From Sclerotiophoma versabilis (taxonomy: Eukaryota; Ascomycota; Dothideomycetes; Pleosporales; Didymellaceae), in NCBI GenBank assembly GCA_012274445.1, contig JAAROD010000015.1, positions 3,472,001-3,536,000 of the forward strand: a stretch of 64,000 nucleotides of DNA. Reading direction: 5' to 3'. The notes beneath the pieces were generated by a model that was given only the letters and a program-made list of their open reading frames with translations, ran no database searches and was not told where the DNA came from. How positions within the stretch are numbered: position 1 is the first letter of the stretch; every line of letters begins with the position of its first letter. A program made the translations under genes and the position numbers. Below, in pieces: positions 44,207 through 54,431 of this stretch.

Positions 44207-44614
44207 GTCTGCTGCTATAGTGTGTAGTGAGCGTAGAGAGGAAGGCAATCAGTGTGCATGTGTTAGCCAGCGATCAAAAACGCGAATCGTGTACCACTTC
44301 ATGTTTGCGGCTCTCGTACGGGACGGGTCTGGCGTAGCCCCGCGCCAGGAACAACTGCGGCATTTGCGGAGCTTCCCTTGTTACAAAACGAACGAAGATC
44401 GAGACGCAGGGTCCAGCCGCCGATCTCGCACGTCACCATCCGTTTCGCGGGCGCTTGTGCCTCTCCGATAGAGCTGTGCTGCAGGGCTATTGACGGCTGA
44501 CAGATGCCATGGACATTTTGTCCCTGAGAGCCGTGGAGCTTCTTCACACTCGGCTGCTGACTTCTGCTCACTCGGTATGGTTTTGCGGTTTTGCAACACG
44601 ATAACACCTCAACA
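44207..44614. promoter_or_regulatory. Divergent promoter between the GT8 and carrier genes
   Basis: It lies between two genes that start away from each other, 408 bases apart. No other gene is seen. No named binding site stands out. Confidence 0.4.
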
Positions 44615-45674
44615 ATGGCTACCACGGTCATGAAGACGGGCGAACAGCCCGCAGCGGCCGCCGTCGTAGACCCTGCCGATAAGAAACAGCCGGCGCACTA
44701 TCGTGGCTTCGTTGCTGGTGTCTTCTCTGGCATTGCGAAGCTGTCAGGTACGTGTCGTGTTTGAGGGCAGCAGTAAGACACTGGCTAACCCCAGCAGTTG
44801 GACATCCATTCGACACTGTCAAAGTACGGTTACAGACCACCGACAAGTCGCATTTTCGGGGGCCGCTGGACTGTTTGCTACAGACAGTAAGGAAGGAAGG
44901 GTTTTCTGGACTCTACAAGGGTGCATCACCGCCGCTGGTAGGATGGATGTTCATGGATTCAATGTATGCGTCCAGAGCCTCACCATCTCACCTGAAACAT
45001 GAGCGCTGACGTACAACAGCATGCTTGGCTCACTCAGTGTGTACCGCCGTGAACTGAACGATCGCTTCTTCAATCCTCGCCAGTCGGGCCGTGAGCAGGG
45101 CAAGCTTCCCATCGTCGGTCATGCAATGGCAGGCATGATGGCTGGGTGGACCGTATCCTTCATCGCAGCCCCCGTCGAGCACGTCAAGGCACGCCTGCAG
45201 ATCCAATACTCTGCTGACAAGAGCAAACGCCTCTATAGCGGGCCCATCGACTGTCTGACCAAGATATTTCGCGGTCACGGTTTGCGCGGTGTATACCACG
45301 GTCTCTCAGCAACGCTGCTGTTCCGCACATTTTTCTGCTTCTGGTGGGGGTCATACGACGTCTTCACACGGATGCTGCAAAACAACACAAACTTGTCGAC
45401 GCCGGCAGTCAACTTCTGGGCTGGTGGACTGTCGGCGCAGATCTTCTGGATCACATCGTATCCAAGTGATGTGGTGAAGCAGCGTATCATGACAGATCCG
45501 TTGGGACCTGGAAGACGGTTCCCACGGTGGAGAGATGCGGCGAAGGCCGTATACAGGGAGAACGGGTTGAAGGGATACTGGAGAGGCTTCGTGCCGTGCT
45601 TCCTGAGGGCATTCCCTGCAAATGCTGTCGCCCTGGTTGCATTTGAGGGCGTTATGAGGAGCTTGCCCGAATGA
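44615..45674 (+). CDS. Mitochondrial SLC25 carrier (YMC1/CRC1-like)
   Basis: Three exons, 44615..44747, 44798..44963 and 45020..45674, give 317 residues, the usual length for the family. Three repeats each carry a Pro-x-Asp/Glu-x-x-Lys signature: His-Pro-Phe-Asp-Thr-Val-Lys, Ala-Pro-Val-Glu-His-Val-Lys and Tyr-Pro-Ser-Asp-Val-Val-Lys. Each repeat ends with an aromatic/Gly segment (Gly-Leu-Tyr-Lys-Gly, Gly-Val-Tyr-His-Gly, Gly-Tyr-Trp-Arg-Gly). The second repeat opens with a Met-Leu-Gly-Ser-Leu segment found in the amino-acid/acylcarnitine branch. It should exchange a carboxylated or cationic metabolite across the inner mitochondrial membrane. I cannot tell acylcarnitine from basic amino acid by eye. 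Confidence 0.92.
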
Positions 45675-46774
45675 GCATGGAGAGCAAAAGCAGAAAAACA
45701 TGCACGATATCACGACTTGTCCCAGGTTGAGCGAGGCCGCCGTACTGCAAGAGCAGTCAATAGCCAATGCCAAGCCGCCAGTGTCGGCTTCGATGGAAGT
45801 ACCCTGCAGCTCGCGGTTGGGAAGATGGTTGAGAAAGGCAGGGCCAGAGCGAGAAGAGGGTCGGAGAAGATTTGCGAATGGTTGCGCGATAGATTGGGCG
45901 CCAGTGTACATAGCACAGTAAGAAATCTCAGCTCGAATGTCAGCCATGGAAGTCAAGAGTCGTGTGAGCTGCCCTCATCATTGACGCGTCGAGTGCGCGC
46001 TTGCCAGGCCATGCATCCATCGCTTATAGGAAGCCGCTCGATCAAGAAATGTTCCCGTTCGCCCATGGTCGGCTCCAACTGCTCCGAACAGGCTGGGAAC
46101 AAGGTGGACAAGTGCCGCACTCGCGTAGGACTACCGCAATGCTTGCGTGACTTTTGGCTGCTGCGGCTGCCCGCCTCAGGACGAGCCTCAGGAGGAGCCT
46201 CCGGTTCCTGGCTGGTAGATTGGTGTTTCAGCGCGGTGAGGTGCATTAGCTCAACGAACCTGCAGCAGAAGTGCATGCGCAGGTGGAGCGCTGGCTGCAG
46301 GTGTCCTGGCGCGTAGTCGCGATAATTTAACAATGTTTGACCGTGCAAATCAAAATGTGCACATGCACGCAGGCCGGCCCCTTTTGTGCAGCAACAGTGT
46401 ACTGGCAATGTCTGCGCGTTAGAGTTGGGGTGGTGACAGGGGTAGTTGAAACAAGCAGGCGCGTTGCCGATCTGAACTAACGTCCGTCTTAACTTTGAAC
46501 CTCGTCCCATCTCTCGTCTGCCCTTCTTCGCTTTCCCTCCACCGCTCTCGACGCCCGTGAAGCCTCCGCCGAGCCAGTGCAGCCTGTCGCCGCCCCCAGC
46601 CAGCCCCTGTCAGCTCGAGCACACGCCCTGAGATCGGTCAATTGCGCCGAAACCTGTTATCAGGAACATCAACACCACGCCCACCGCCTAGCTCTCCGCC
46701 TGCGGTCTCCCACAGCCAGCACCAAGCACGCACTGCACAGCCCCGGCCTCGAGGAACAGCACGACACACTCGCC
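45675..46774. other. Intergenic stretch, 1.1 kb, upstream of ARF6
   Basis: Open frames occur on both strands (for example 45717-46316 +), but their composition is irregular and they overlap each other, so none is called. The last 250 bases are C-rich and read as a 5' leader for the ARF gene. Confidence 0.4.
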
Positions 46775-47612
46775 ATGGGTGCCTCGATCTCGAAAATGAT
46801 GGGCAAGATCTTCGGATCCAAGGAGATGCGCCTGTTGATGTTGGGTCTTGACGCAGCTGGAAAGACGAGTACGCCAGCTCTACACACGCGCCTTCGCGGC
46901 CGACTACTGACGCGTGCAACCAGCCATCCTCTACAAGCTCAAGCTTGACCAAGACGTCACAACCATCCCCACCGTTGGCTTCAATGTCGAGACCGTCACA
47001 TACAAGAACACCAAGTTCAACGTCTGGGATGTCGGTGGTCAGGACAAGATCCGTCCCCTGTGGAGACACTACTTCTCTGGTATGTTGGGGAAGCAAGGTT
47101 CTGTGCCGGGTAGGCGAGCACGCGAAAGCCCTCACCTATCCTGCCAGATTGCCTTCGCCAGATGTGACTTCGTGCTGTGCTGACATGTACACAGGAACCC
47201 AGGGTTTGATCTTCGTCATCGACTCAAACGACCGCGACCGTATCGACGAGGCCCGCACCGAGCTCACCCGTATCATCCAGGACAGGGAGATGAAGGATGC
47301 GCTGCTGCTGGTGTTCGCAAACAAGCAGGATCTGCAAGGAGGTACGTCATGGCGTTGCAGCGGAATCAAGGGTAAACAGCAGAGGCTAACGTCTACTAGC
47401 TATGCGACCAAAGGAGGTCTCAGACAAGCTGCAGCTCGAGAAGATTGCGAAGGACCACGTGTGGAAGGTAGAGCCCAGCTGTGCCACCACGGGAGAGGGT
47501 ATCTTCGAAGGACTGGTAAGGATATCACATCGTCCCATGAAAGAGTATAGCTAACAACCACAACCAGGCATGGCTCAGCAACAACGTCAAGCTCCCACAA
47601 GGCGGCAAGTAA
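46775..47612 (+). CDS. arfB: Arf GTPase, ARF6/ArfB type
   Basis: Five exons (46775..46868, 46924..47079, 47195..47341, 47400..47515, 47568..47612) in phase give 185 residues. Gly2 in Met-Gly-Ala-Ser is the N-myristoylation site. The P-loop Gly-Leu-Asp-Ala-Ala-Gly-Lys-Thr spans about 24-31 and is split by intron 1. Switch 1 Thr-Ile-Pro-Thr-Val-Gly-Phe, switch 2 Trp-Asp-Val-Gly-Gly-Gln, the Asn-Lys-Gln-Asp guanine motif and Cys-Ala-Thr are all present. Val, not Ile, in switch 1 and the Arg-Glu-Met-Lys-Asp block point to ARF6, not ARF1. It acts at the plasma membrane in endocytic recycling and polarised hyphal growth. Confidence 0.95.
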
Positions 47613-48916
47613 GGCATCGACGCCCACCTCGATACCCACCTCCGCCGTATACGACTGCATGCGCGCGCATTTCTGCATATACCCGGTTTTCTGTCTAACG
47701 TCTGCGCCTACCCAATACGAATTTCTAATACCAGCTACGCCATGTGGCTGCATTTCTTCTTTAGTCCGCGCACATGGCGCGGGGTGAGATACCCCTTCGG
47801 ATTGGTTCGTTTTGTACTACTTTGTGTAAATTATCTTGTTTTGTGCAGTACGAGCATCGGGCGGTTTGATAGATGAGCATATGGATCTGTACGAAACTAC
47901 ATTGACGCTCGTGTTTATGTTCTTATGATATGTCAAGGACTGGAGAGGAAGGCGCAAAGAGAGTCCTGCGGCGAAAGATGAGCGCTCCTCCCCAGACCCT
48001 GAGATGGCAAGCCCCCGCTGACCGTTCACAAATGTGCAGCAGAACGACGCCGTTATGCCTGTTTGCTTGCCTCCGACACGTTCTGCCTTGACCATCACGA
48101 AAGACCTGCTTGACCTACTCACTAGATGAAACCAGCCGCTTGTCAGCATCCCCATATCGCCAACAATGCTTTCGCAACGCGCTTCCTTTGCTCTGTGCTC
48201 TACGACAAGCATCTTCCGCCTTCTCTGTGACTGAGACAAAGCTTTATTGTATTCTGCTTGCTCGACTTTTCTTCCACAACGAAGGTTAGTTGTCAGGCAG
48301 CAAGCTAACTTCCGCCGTCACAATGTGTTTGAGGCTGGCCGTTCTGCGCCAACAAGCAGCTCGTGCGGTCTTTGTGGATGCACTCATGTCTGTCTCGAAG
48401 CATGGAGCAAGCCTCGCACCGGATACCAGAAAATGCTGGGACAAAACGACTCTGATACGGCGGATAGGTACGCAGCGGGCTGGACTAGAATCTCGTACTG
48501 CATGTAAACTGCGACACGTGTCGTCGAACCTCACTCGTCAACTCCTTTATGTTACAAATACTTGCAGATTCATATGTTGTTTAACTTCTCTACACTGGTT
48601 CCCTTCACACCTTTGCTTCTCGTACTCGTCCGTGTTGATGCGTTTATTTCTTTCCCCTTTTGCTAGGCTGACACACTCAGGCGCTTCGCTGGAGGAGTGT
48701 GTGACTGACTGTTGCGTGGCGAACTTATAGACTGCTTTGCATGCAATCAATGAATTCCCTCCATCACCCCTTTTCGTGACTGCTCCACATCATTCCAGAC
48801 TGTCGCCGTGGAAAGCAAGATACAAAGGAGAAACGTGTCACTGACTACCAGCACGAAGGAAACGGCAGCAGATCCATCGCTTTGACACACTCACCAGACT
48901 ACCCGTCCGGAAATCC
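47613..48916. other. Intergenic, 1.3 kb, between convergent genes
   Basis: Several frames up to about 146 codons exist (48290-48730 +), but they are Cys/Ser-rich, overlap antisense frames and show no motif. The region should include the ARF6 3' UTR and the 3' end of the DUF3328 gene. Confidence 0.4.
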
Positions 48917-49739
48917 CTATAGGTGCGCAACATCATACAACCGATTCCTCTCCGCCCACGCAACAACCTCATCCCAACTCTTGCAAATATGCATCGCCCC
49001 CGTGCCGTCCGTCCCAGCCTCACCCTCCCATCCCTCGCGTTCAATCTGCCCCTCCAGCGTCGTGTCTGCAGCGCACATAACCGCGTTTCTCAGGTAATTA
49101 ACACAGTGATCGTTGTGCAGCAGTTTATGCTCGTCGAGCGTCGTGTTGCCGGCGCGCATCTGCACCGCCAGCGTGTCCATGTACGCTTGCATGTGGTACA
49201 GACAGTGCATTTGGTGGAAGACGGCGAGGACGTACGTGTGTTTCCCGCGGAGGAGGGGGAATTCATCGTAGTGCATTGGTGGAGGCAGGGTGTAGGCGGT
49301 GTGGTCGGGGACTTGGATGAAGCCGCCGCCTTTTGGGGCGAGGGCGTGCCAGTTTGCCTTGGTTGTGGCGAGGGAGGACTGGGTTTTGTGGTCTGAGGTG
49401 TAGCGGGTGTCTTTTTGGAATTTTCGCTGCGATTGGCTGACTGTGTTGGTGTTAGTGATTGGAGTGCGGACTACGGGCGGGTGCGTTACAGATCGGTACC
49501 AGCCCGTTGATTTCGCTGCCGATTGACATGATGGCTGGCTGTCTGTGCAATATCTGTATCTGAGCGGCTAGAATGACGAGAAGTAGGAAGAACGTGCATG
49601 GCCACTGGAGCTTGCGAGTAACGTCGCAGATGCGGATCCAGAGCGTGACATGGCCGGTACCTGAATGACTGTTTTGCTCGTCGTTAGTCGAGCTTTCACT
49701 CCCAACCTTGCCGTACTTAAAAGGCATGCTGTCGAACAT
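48917..49739 (-). CDS. UstYa-like DUF3328 protein
   Basis: Two exons, 49490..49739 and 48917..49440, with a 49-nt intron, give 257 residues. A short polar N terminus is followed by one membrane helix at about residues 45-63 (Trp-Pro-Cys-Thr-Phe-Phe-Leu-Leu-Leu). The lumenal part carries the two copper-oxidase-like motifs of the family: His-Gln-Met-His-Cys and, some 40 residues later, His-Cys-Val-Asn-Tyr-Leu-Arg. UstYa/UstYb homologues oxidise and cyclise peptides in fungal RiPP pathways such as ustiloxin and cyclochlorotine. Here no peptide precursor with repeated Lys-Arg-bounded cores, tyrosinase or Kex2-like gene was seen nearby. A second in-frame ATG lies four codons in. Confidence 0.88.
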
Positions 49740-50113
49740 GGTTTGGTCGTTCGAAACTCGGGATGTTGCCGTCCGCGTGATGTTGAAGTGCAGAAGCAGG
49801 AGATTGCAAACGCCAGTGATAACTTGAGCTCCAACTGCAACAAGTGGTTGGCGGTGTTCTGTTGCATATGTATTCTTGCGCTTTTTGAGGTGAAGGACAC
49901 ACCTGGCGATGCGCCAAGGGTGACCTATTCACATCCCAGTTGGGTAATCCCACTACCACTTTCTTTGTGCATGTTCGTAGCCCACAACATCAAGATTGGT
50001 GTTTGACACTGCGGAGTGCTGCGTTGGGCAGTCATACATTCGATAACCGTCCCAGGTATCAGTGGAATCAGCGACCAAAAAGAGCTGCAAGTGGGAAACC
50101 GCTCATCTTAGGC
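49740..50113. other. Short intergenic region, 0.4 kb
   Basis: It is the promoter side of the DUF3328 gene and the 3' side of the tRNA-modifying enzyme. No gene is seen. Confidence 0.4.
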
Positions 50114-51663
50114 CTAAGGCTCTTCTTGCGACTGACCATCCAAATACGTCTCAAGAACATCCACCACGTCAGCCTGCAATGCACTGCGATCCTTCGGCGC
50201 ACGAGCTTTTGCGTTCGCTTGCTTCTTCTTGATACCAACGGCTCGTCTATGAGCGCGGCTTTGGCCGTGCAACTTCCAGTCGTTCTCAGTTATGGACACC
50301 GTTCCGCAGGTATCGCAAACCTTCTTCTGCCACAGGTCTGGACGCTGCCCGAGGTCGTAGTTACGCTTTGGTGTTAGGTTCTCGGCGGCAGCAGCAGAAA
50401 GCGTGGGAGGTTCTGCAAGCGTCCGCCCCGAGAGGAAGTCGTCAGTGATTGTAGTTGCTGGATGTATGACATGCTCTTCCCATCTCGAAAGATCGCTACC
50501 ATCGAGCAGGAACATGTTGCTCTTGTAGCCCGCCCCGAACAACGCGTTAAGGAGCTTGATCCGGATCCATCGAGCTTGGCGGTTTGCGTATTGTCTCGTT
50601 GCAGCCTGGGTCTTTTCTATGGCTGCAATCTTCTGCTTCTCAAGCTCTGCTGGCGGAAGGTCATCATCGGCGAGCGCACTCTGGTAGCCAAGAAACTCTT
50701 TGTAGCCGATCGATACCCAGATACCACGGCTCTGATCTACAGGAGTTCCTGTGCGCGCTTCATAGTCGGTTCGAAAGCGTGTCAGCTCGTCTACCTCAGA
50801 TAAGAGACCCTTGGCCAGCATCTTATCCACACGTCCATCAAGACGTGGATACAAAACGTCTTTATCAGCATGCACCCAGAACAGCAGAGTAGGAAAGCGC
50901 AGGCCTGTGCTGCTGCTGGCTTGGTCGCCTCCCGTAGCATTCTGCTCAATCTCTCGCTTGATGCGTTGCTCGTCGTAAACCTGCGAAGCTGGCTTACCAG
51001 TCCTCAGATAGATCTCGAGGGAGCGCTGTATCTTTCTGCTTTCATTTGGGTGCCACCTGTCCGCCATGACTGGATCTACTTCACGCAACTTCTCCAGGAT
51101 GACGCTGGTCGGCTCATCCAAGATTGGGAAATGCTGGTTGTTCTCGCTCAAGTCGAGCGCGGGCTCTTTCGACAAAGCGTCCTTGAACAAGAGAGACTGA
51201 GTGTAGTAGTGAGTACCGCCAACAAGTATGGGAAGCTTGCCTCGGCTTCGAATTTCATCGATCTAGTCCCATCAGCGCTGGATTCCAGTTTTGACAAACG
51301 AAGTACTCACGACACTCAAAGCGTTATTCACGAACTTGCCGACAGTCCAAGTTTCTTGCTCTAGCCCGATGCAGCCCAGCAGGTGATGTGGTACGCCTTT
51401 CGTTTCCTCGGCGGTAATTTTGTTAGTGATCACGGGCAAGCCATGGTAAAGCTGCATCGCATCTCCATTGATAATCTCGCCATTGAATTTGCGTGCTATC
51501 TCAACAGCAAACTGTCTGGTGTGATCAGTATAAGACTGTAGAGGGAAAGCATGATTTTTACATCTGACTTGCCCGTGCCTGTCGCGCCTACAATAGCGAC
51601 CAGGGGTTGCTTCGGCGCCAGCGCCATGTTGAGAGTACTGTAGAGTCTACCAAGGCGAAGCAT
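50114..51663 (-). CDS. MOD5: tRNA dimethylallyltransferase
   Basis: Three exons, 51562..51663, 51311..51511 and 50114..51262, give 483 residues from the first ATG, or 471 from the second at 51627. It transfers a dimethylallyl group to A37 of tRNAs that read codons starting with U. The P-loop Gly-Ala-Thr-Gly-Thr-Gly-Lys-Ser is near 26-33. The Asn-Gly-Asp-Ala-Met-Gln-Leu-Tyr and Gly-Gly-Thr-His-Tyr-Tyr blocks are diagnostic. A C-terminal Cys-Asp-Thr-Cys...His...His zinc finger matches the eukaryotic type. The first 12 residues are Arg/Leu/Ser-rich like a mitochondrial presequence. ATG1 has a poor context (T at -3); ATG2 is strong (AACATGG). Leaky scanning would give mitochondrial and cytosolic/nuclear forms, as known for yeast MOD5. 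Confidence 0.93.
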
Positions 51664-52138
51664 ACATTCGCCGTGGAACTTGAGTCGCGCTGCAGAGTGA
51701 TGCGTGAGTGGGCGAAGAGGCCATGACTGGCTGTCTCCCAAGCGAGAAGGCGCTAAACTATTTTGAGCTGGCCCGCGACAGAATGCACTGAACGCGTGTT
51801 CTTGAAGTCATAAAACCATATGTCAATAACATATTGAATGAGTGTGGGAAACGGAAGCGGTGATTTATGAATGTCTACATTATATTCGCGCGATACGAAT
51901 AATTCACAACCGGCTTATTTGCGCTCCACTTGTACCGACCCTACTTAGCAGGATGCGAAGACAGCGATAGAGAGCGATTTGACACAAATGGAGTTTGAAA
52001 AGAAATCTAGAACAGGGGATTGGGAGTGTTCATTCCAGCTCTGGTGTTCAATCAAGTATTTACACGACACACTCCCCTCTACTTTCTGCTAGTATCCGTA
52101 CATATGGCGACTGAGTCTTTGATTTCCGCTTCCTTATA
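51664..52138. other. Intergenic, 0.5 kb
   Basis: Promoter of the tRNA-modification gene and 3' end of the decarboxylase gene, both minus strand. It is AT-rich around 51,800-51,930. No gene is seen. Confidence 0.4.
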
Positions 52139-53791
52139 CTAAGCAGCTTTTGCATCTCCAACTTTCTCTCCGACCTTCGCTCCTCTCTCCTCCTCGGCAG
52201 CCTCAACGAGTCGGTTAAATACCATCTTCAGATACTTCTCTTCAGCTGCTGTGTTCGCGCTGACAATGCGGATGATATACCTCCCGCACACCACCGAGCT
52301 GCTGATGTAAAACTCGCCCTGGCTATTTATCTTCTCGTACACCTTCTTGGTGATCTGATTGCAGTCCTCGACATACTGCGCCTCCCCGCTGGGCGTGAAG
52401 TCGCTTGTGTACGCCTCGTGCCGCGGGTTGGGCCGGTCTGCCTTGCCGCCGCTGGGCGTTGGTGGAGCGGGGGTGGCCTGGAATGTGACGAGGCCAAAAC
52501 TGGCGTCTGTGGTGATGCGGAATAGATCTGGTCTGCTCTTGATCTGCTGGGCGAAGTACTCGCCGAGCTGGATGTGTTTGCGGATATAGGCGCGCAGCCC
52601 GTTGACGCCGTATGAGCGCAGCACGAACCACACTTTGAGCGAGCGGAAGCGCCGACCTAGTGGGATCTGCCAGTCGCGGTAGTCGGTGACGAGGCCAGAT
52701 TCTGTGAAGGAGTTGCGCAGGTACGACGGCGTGATGGAGAAGGTATCAATTAGGTCTGCGCGGCGCTTGATGAAGAAAGCACTGCAGTCGAAGTTGACAA
52801 GCAGCCACTTGTGCAGGTTGAAGTTGAAGGAGTCGAATGCTGCAATTGGGGGGCAGAGGTGTTGGTACTCGGGACAGACGAGCGCGGAGCCGGCGTAGGC
52901 GGCGTCGACGTGAATCCATATGTCTGGGTACTCTTTGGCGAGCTCGGCAATACCTGCGAGGTCGTCGATGGCGCAGGTTGCTGTGCTGCCCAGGGTGGCG
53001 GTAAAGTAGTATGGAATGAGACCTTTGGCCTCGCACTCTTGGATTGTCTTTCTCAAAGATACTGCTGAGACGCTGTAGTTGTTGTCTGCAGGAGCAGCAA
53101 CTGTGCGGAAGCGTGTGCCAGCAATTATGGCGGCTTTCTGGGTCGAAGAATGTGCGTGTTCGGAGCCCATTGCTACAAGTTTGCCACGAAGATCAGCTGC
53201 GGCATCCATCTTCTCTTCACCCTCCGGCATATCCTTGAGACGTCTGCGGATGATACGTTCGCGAGCTGCCACCAGGGCTGTAACAATGACCTCGCTAGCT
53301 GTGCCTTGGATGATACCACCACCCTCGCCATGGCTCAAAAACGCGTCGGGCAAGCCGATCAACTTGGCAACCCAATCCATGACCACAGTCTCCAGCTCAG
53401 TGATGGCAGGTGAGCAGATCCAGTTGAAAGCGGCTGCATTGAAAGCCCCAGAGTACATGTCACCAAGCATGGCCGGAAAAGAGGAATTGCACGGGAAGAA
53501 GGCCATAAACTTGGGCGATTGCCAGTGTGTCAGACCTGGCATGATAACACGGTCGATGTCAGATTGTATCGTCTCCCATGACTCTCCCTCTTCTGGTGCC
53601 GATTCGGGGATTAAAGGGCGAAGATATCCGGGTGTGACAGAGGGCAAAACGGGTTTCTCTGCTATGTTGTCGTAGTATGTTGCGACTGTGCATGGTCAGT
53701 TGGTGCTGCCTATGCATGAGTAAGCAATTCAGGAGAACATACTCTCGTCAATAGCTCCCTTGGCCGCATCGCGAAATTGTTTCGAGTCCAT
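52139..53791 (-). CDS. Aromatic-L-amino-acid decarboxylase (PLP group II)
   Basis: Two exons, 53743..53791 and 52139..53685, give 531 residues. The 16-residue first exon (Met-Asp-Ser-Lys-Gln-Phe-Arg) leads into the family's N-terminal helix. The substrate-pocket motif Pro-x-Phe-Met-Ala-Phe-Phe, the Ser-His-Gly-Glu-Gly-Gly cofactor loop and His-Val-Asp-Ala-Ala-Tyr-Ala-Gly (PLP-binding Asp) are present. Asn-Leu-His-Lys-Trp puts the Schiff-base Lys near residue 309. It should convert tryptophan, tyrosine or DOPA to the matching amine in the cytosol. The exact substrate cannot be read. The insert near 410-440 (Pro-, Gly- and Lys-rich) is longer than in animal enzymes. No clustered biosynthetic genes are seen. 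Confidence 0.93.
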
Positions 53792-54431
53792 GGCGGGGTA
53801 TTAAGGAGAAAGTAACGAGATCCGTAGTAGATGGAGGTATTTGAGACGAAAGCCTTTCTACGTTCTATAATTTTTTTTTTTGGAGAGAGTACCAACGGCT
53901 CGACTTGTCAATGCTAGGGCGCAGAAACAGCAAAGTCAACTGCTGTAAGACTTCGGGATGTCGTTCTTGTAGGTTCCGGTTCCGCCCACATGATCGCGCG
54001 TTACCTCTTGCAGCGAAATTCGACTAGCACTTCCTCAGAGTAGACTAGTCTAGCAAGGAGAATGCACGACATGACAAGCTTCTACAAAGTCGCACTACAC
54101 ATGCGAGTGAGTCGGACTGGCATTGAGACTAGATACCCTGCTCCAGTTTTCAAGCGAGTGAATGTGAGGCTGCACATTGTGAAGAAGATCAAGTCATCTC
54201 CATGATCATGCATTGCAATGCGAACGTGTGTTTTGATTGCTTTCTTAACTCAGCTAGTACATACAAAAAGGATCTATCAACCCGCTGGCAAACCCGCAGA
54301 ACGCCTTAGCTCTTCCCAAGATCATTCAGACCGGCCCAGTATTACAGTGATACAATACAGAGGGGGTAGTCGCTGGGGAGGTGATGGTGGTATATAGACA
54401 ATGGAACTTTTGGAAATCTTAGAAAAGGTGC
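53792..54431. other. Intergenic, 0.6 kb
   Basis: Promoter of the decarboxylase gene and the 3' region of the NADH dehydrogenase gene. A run of 13 T occurs near 53,869-53,881. No gene is seen. Confidence 0.45.

Noticed and set aside
45717..46510. Overlapping 185-199 codon frames upstream of ARF6
   Set aside because: They overlap on opposite strands, have irregular composition and no motif; chance frames in GC-rich sequence.
48290..48730. 146-codon + strand frame
   Set aside because: Cys/Ser/Thr-rich without domain or support from splice signals.
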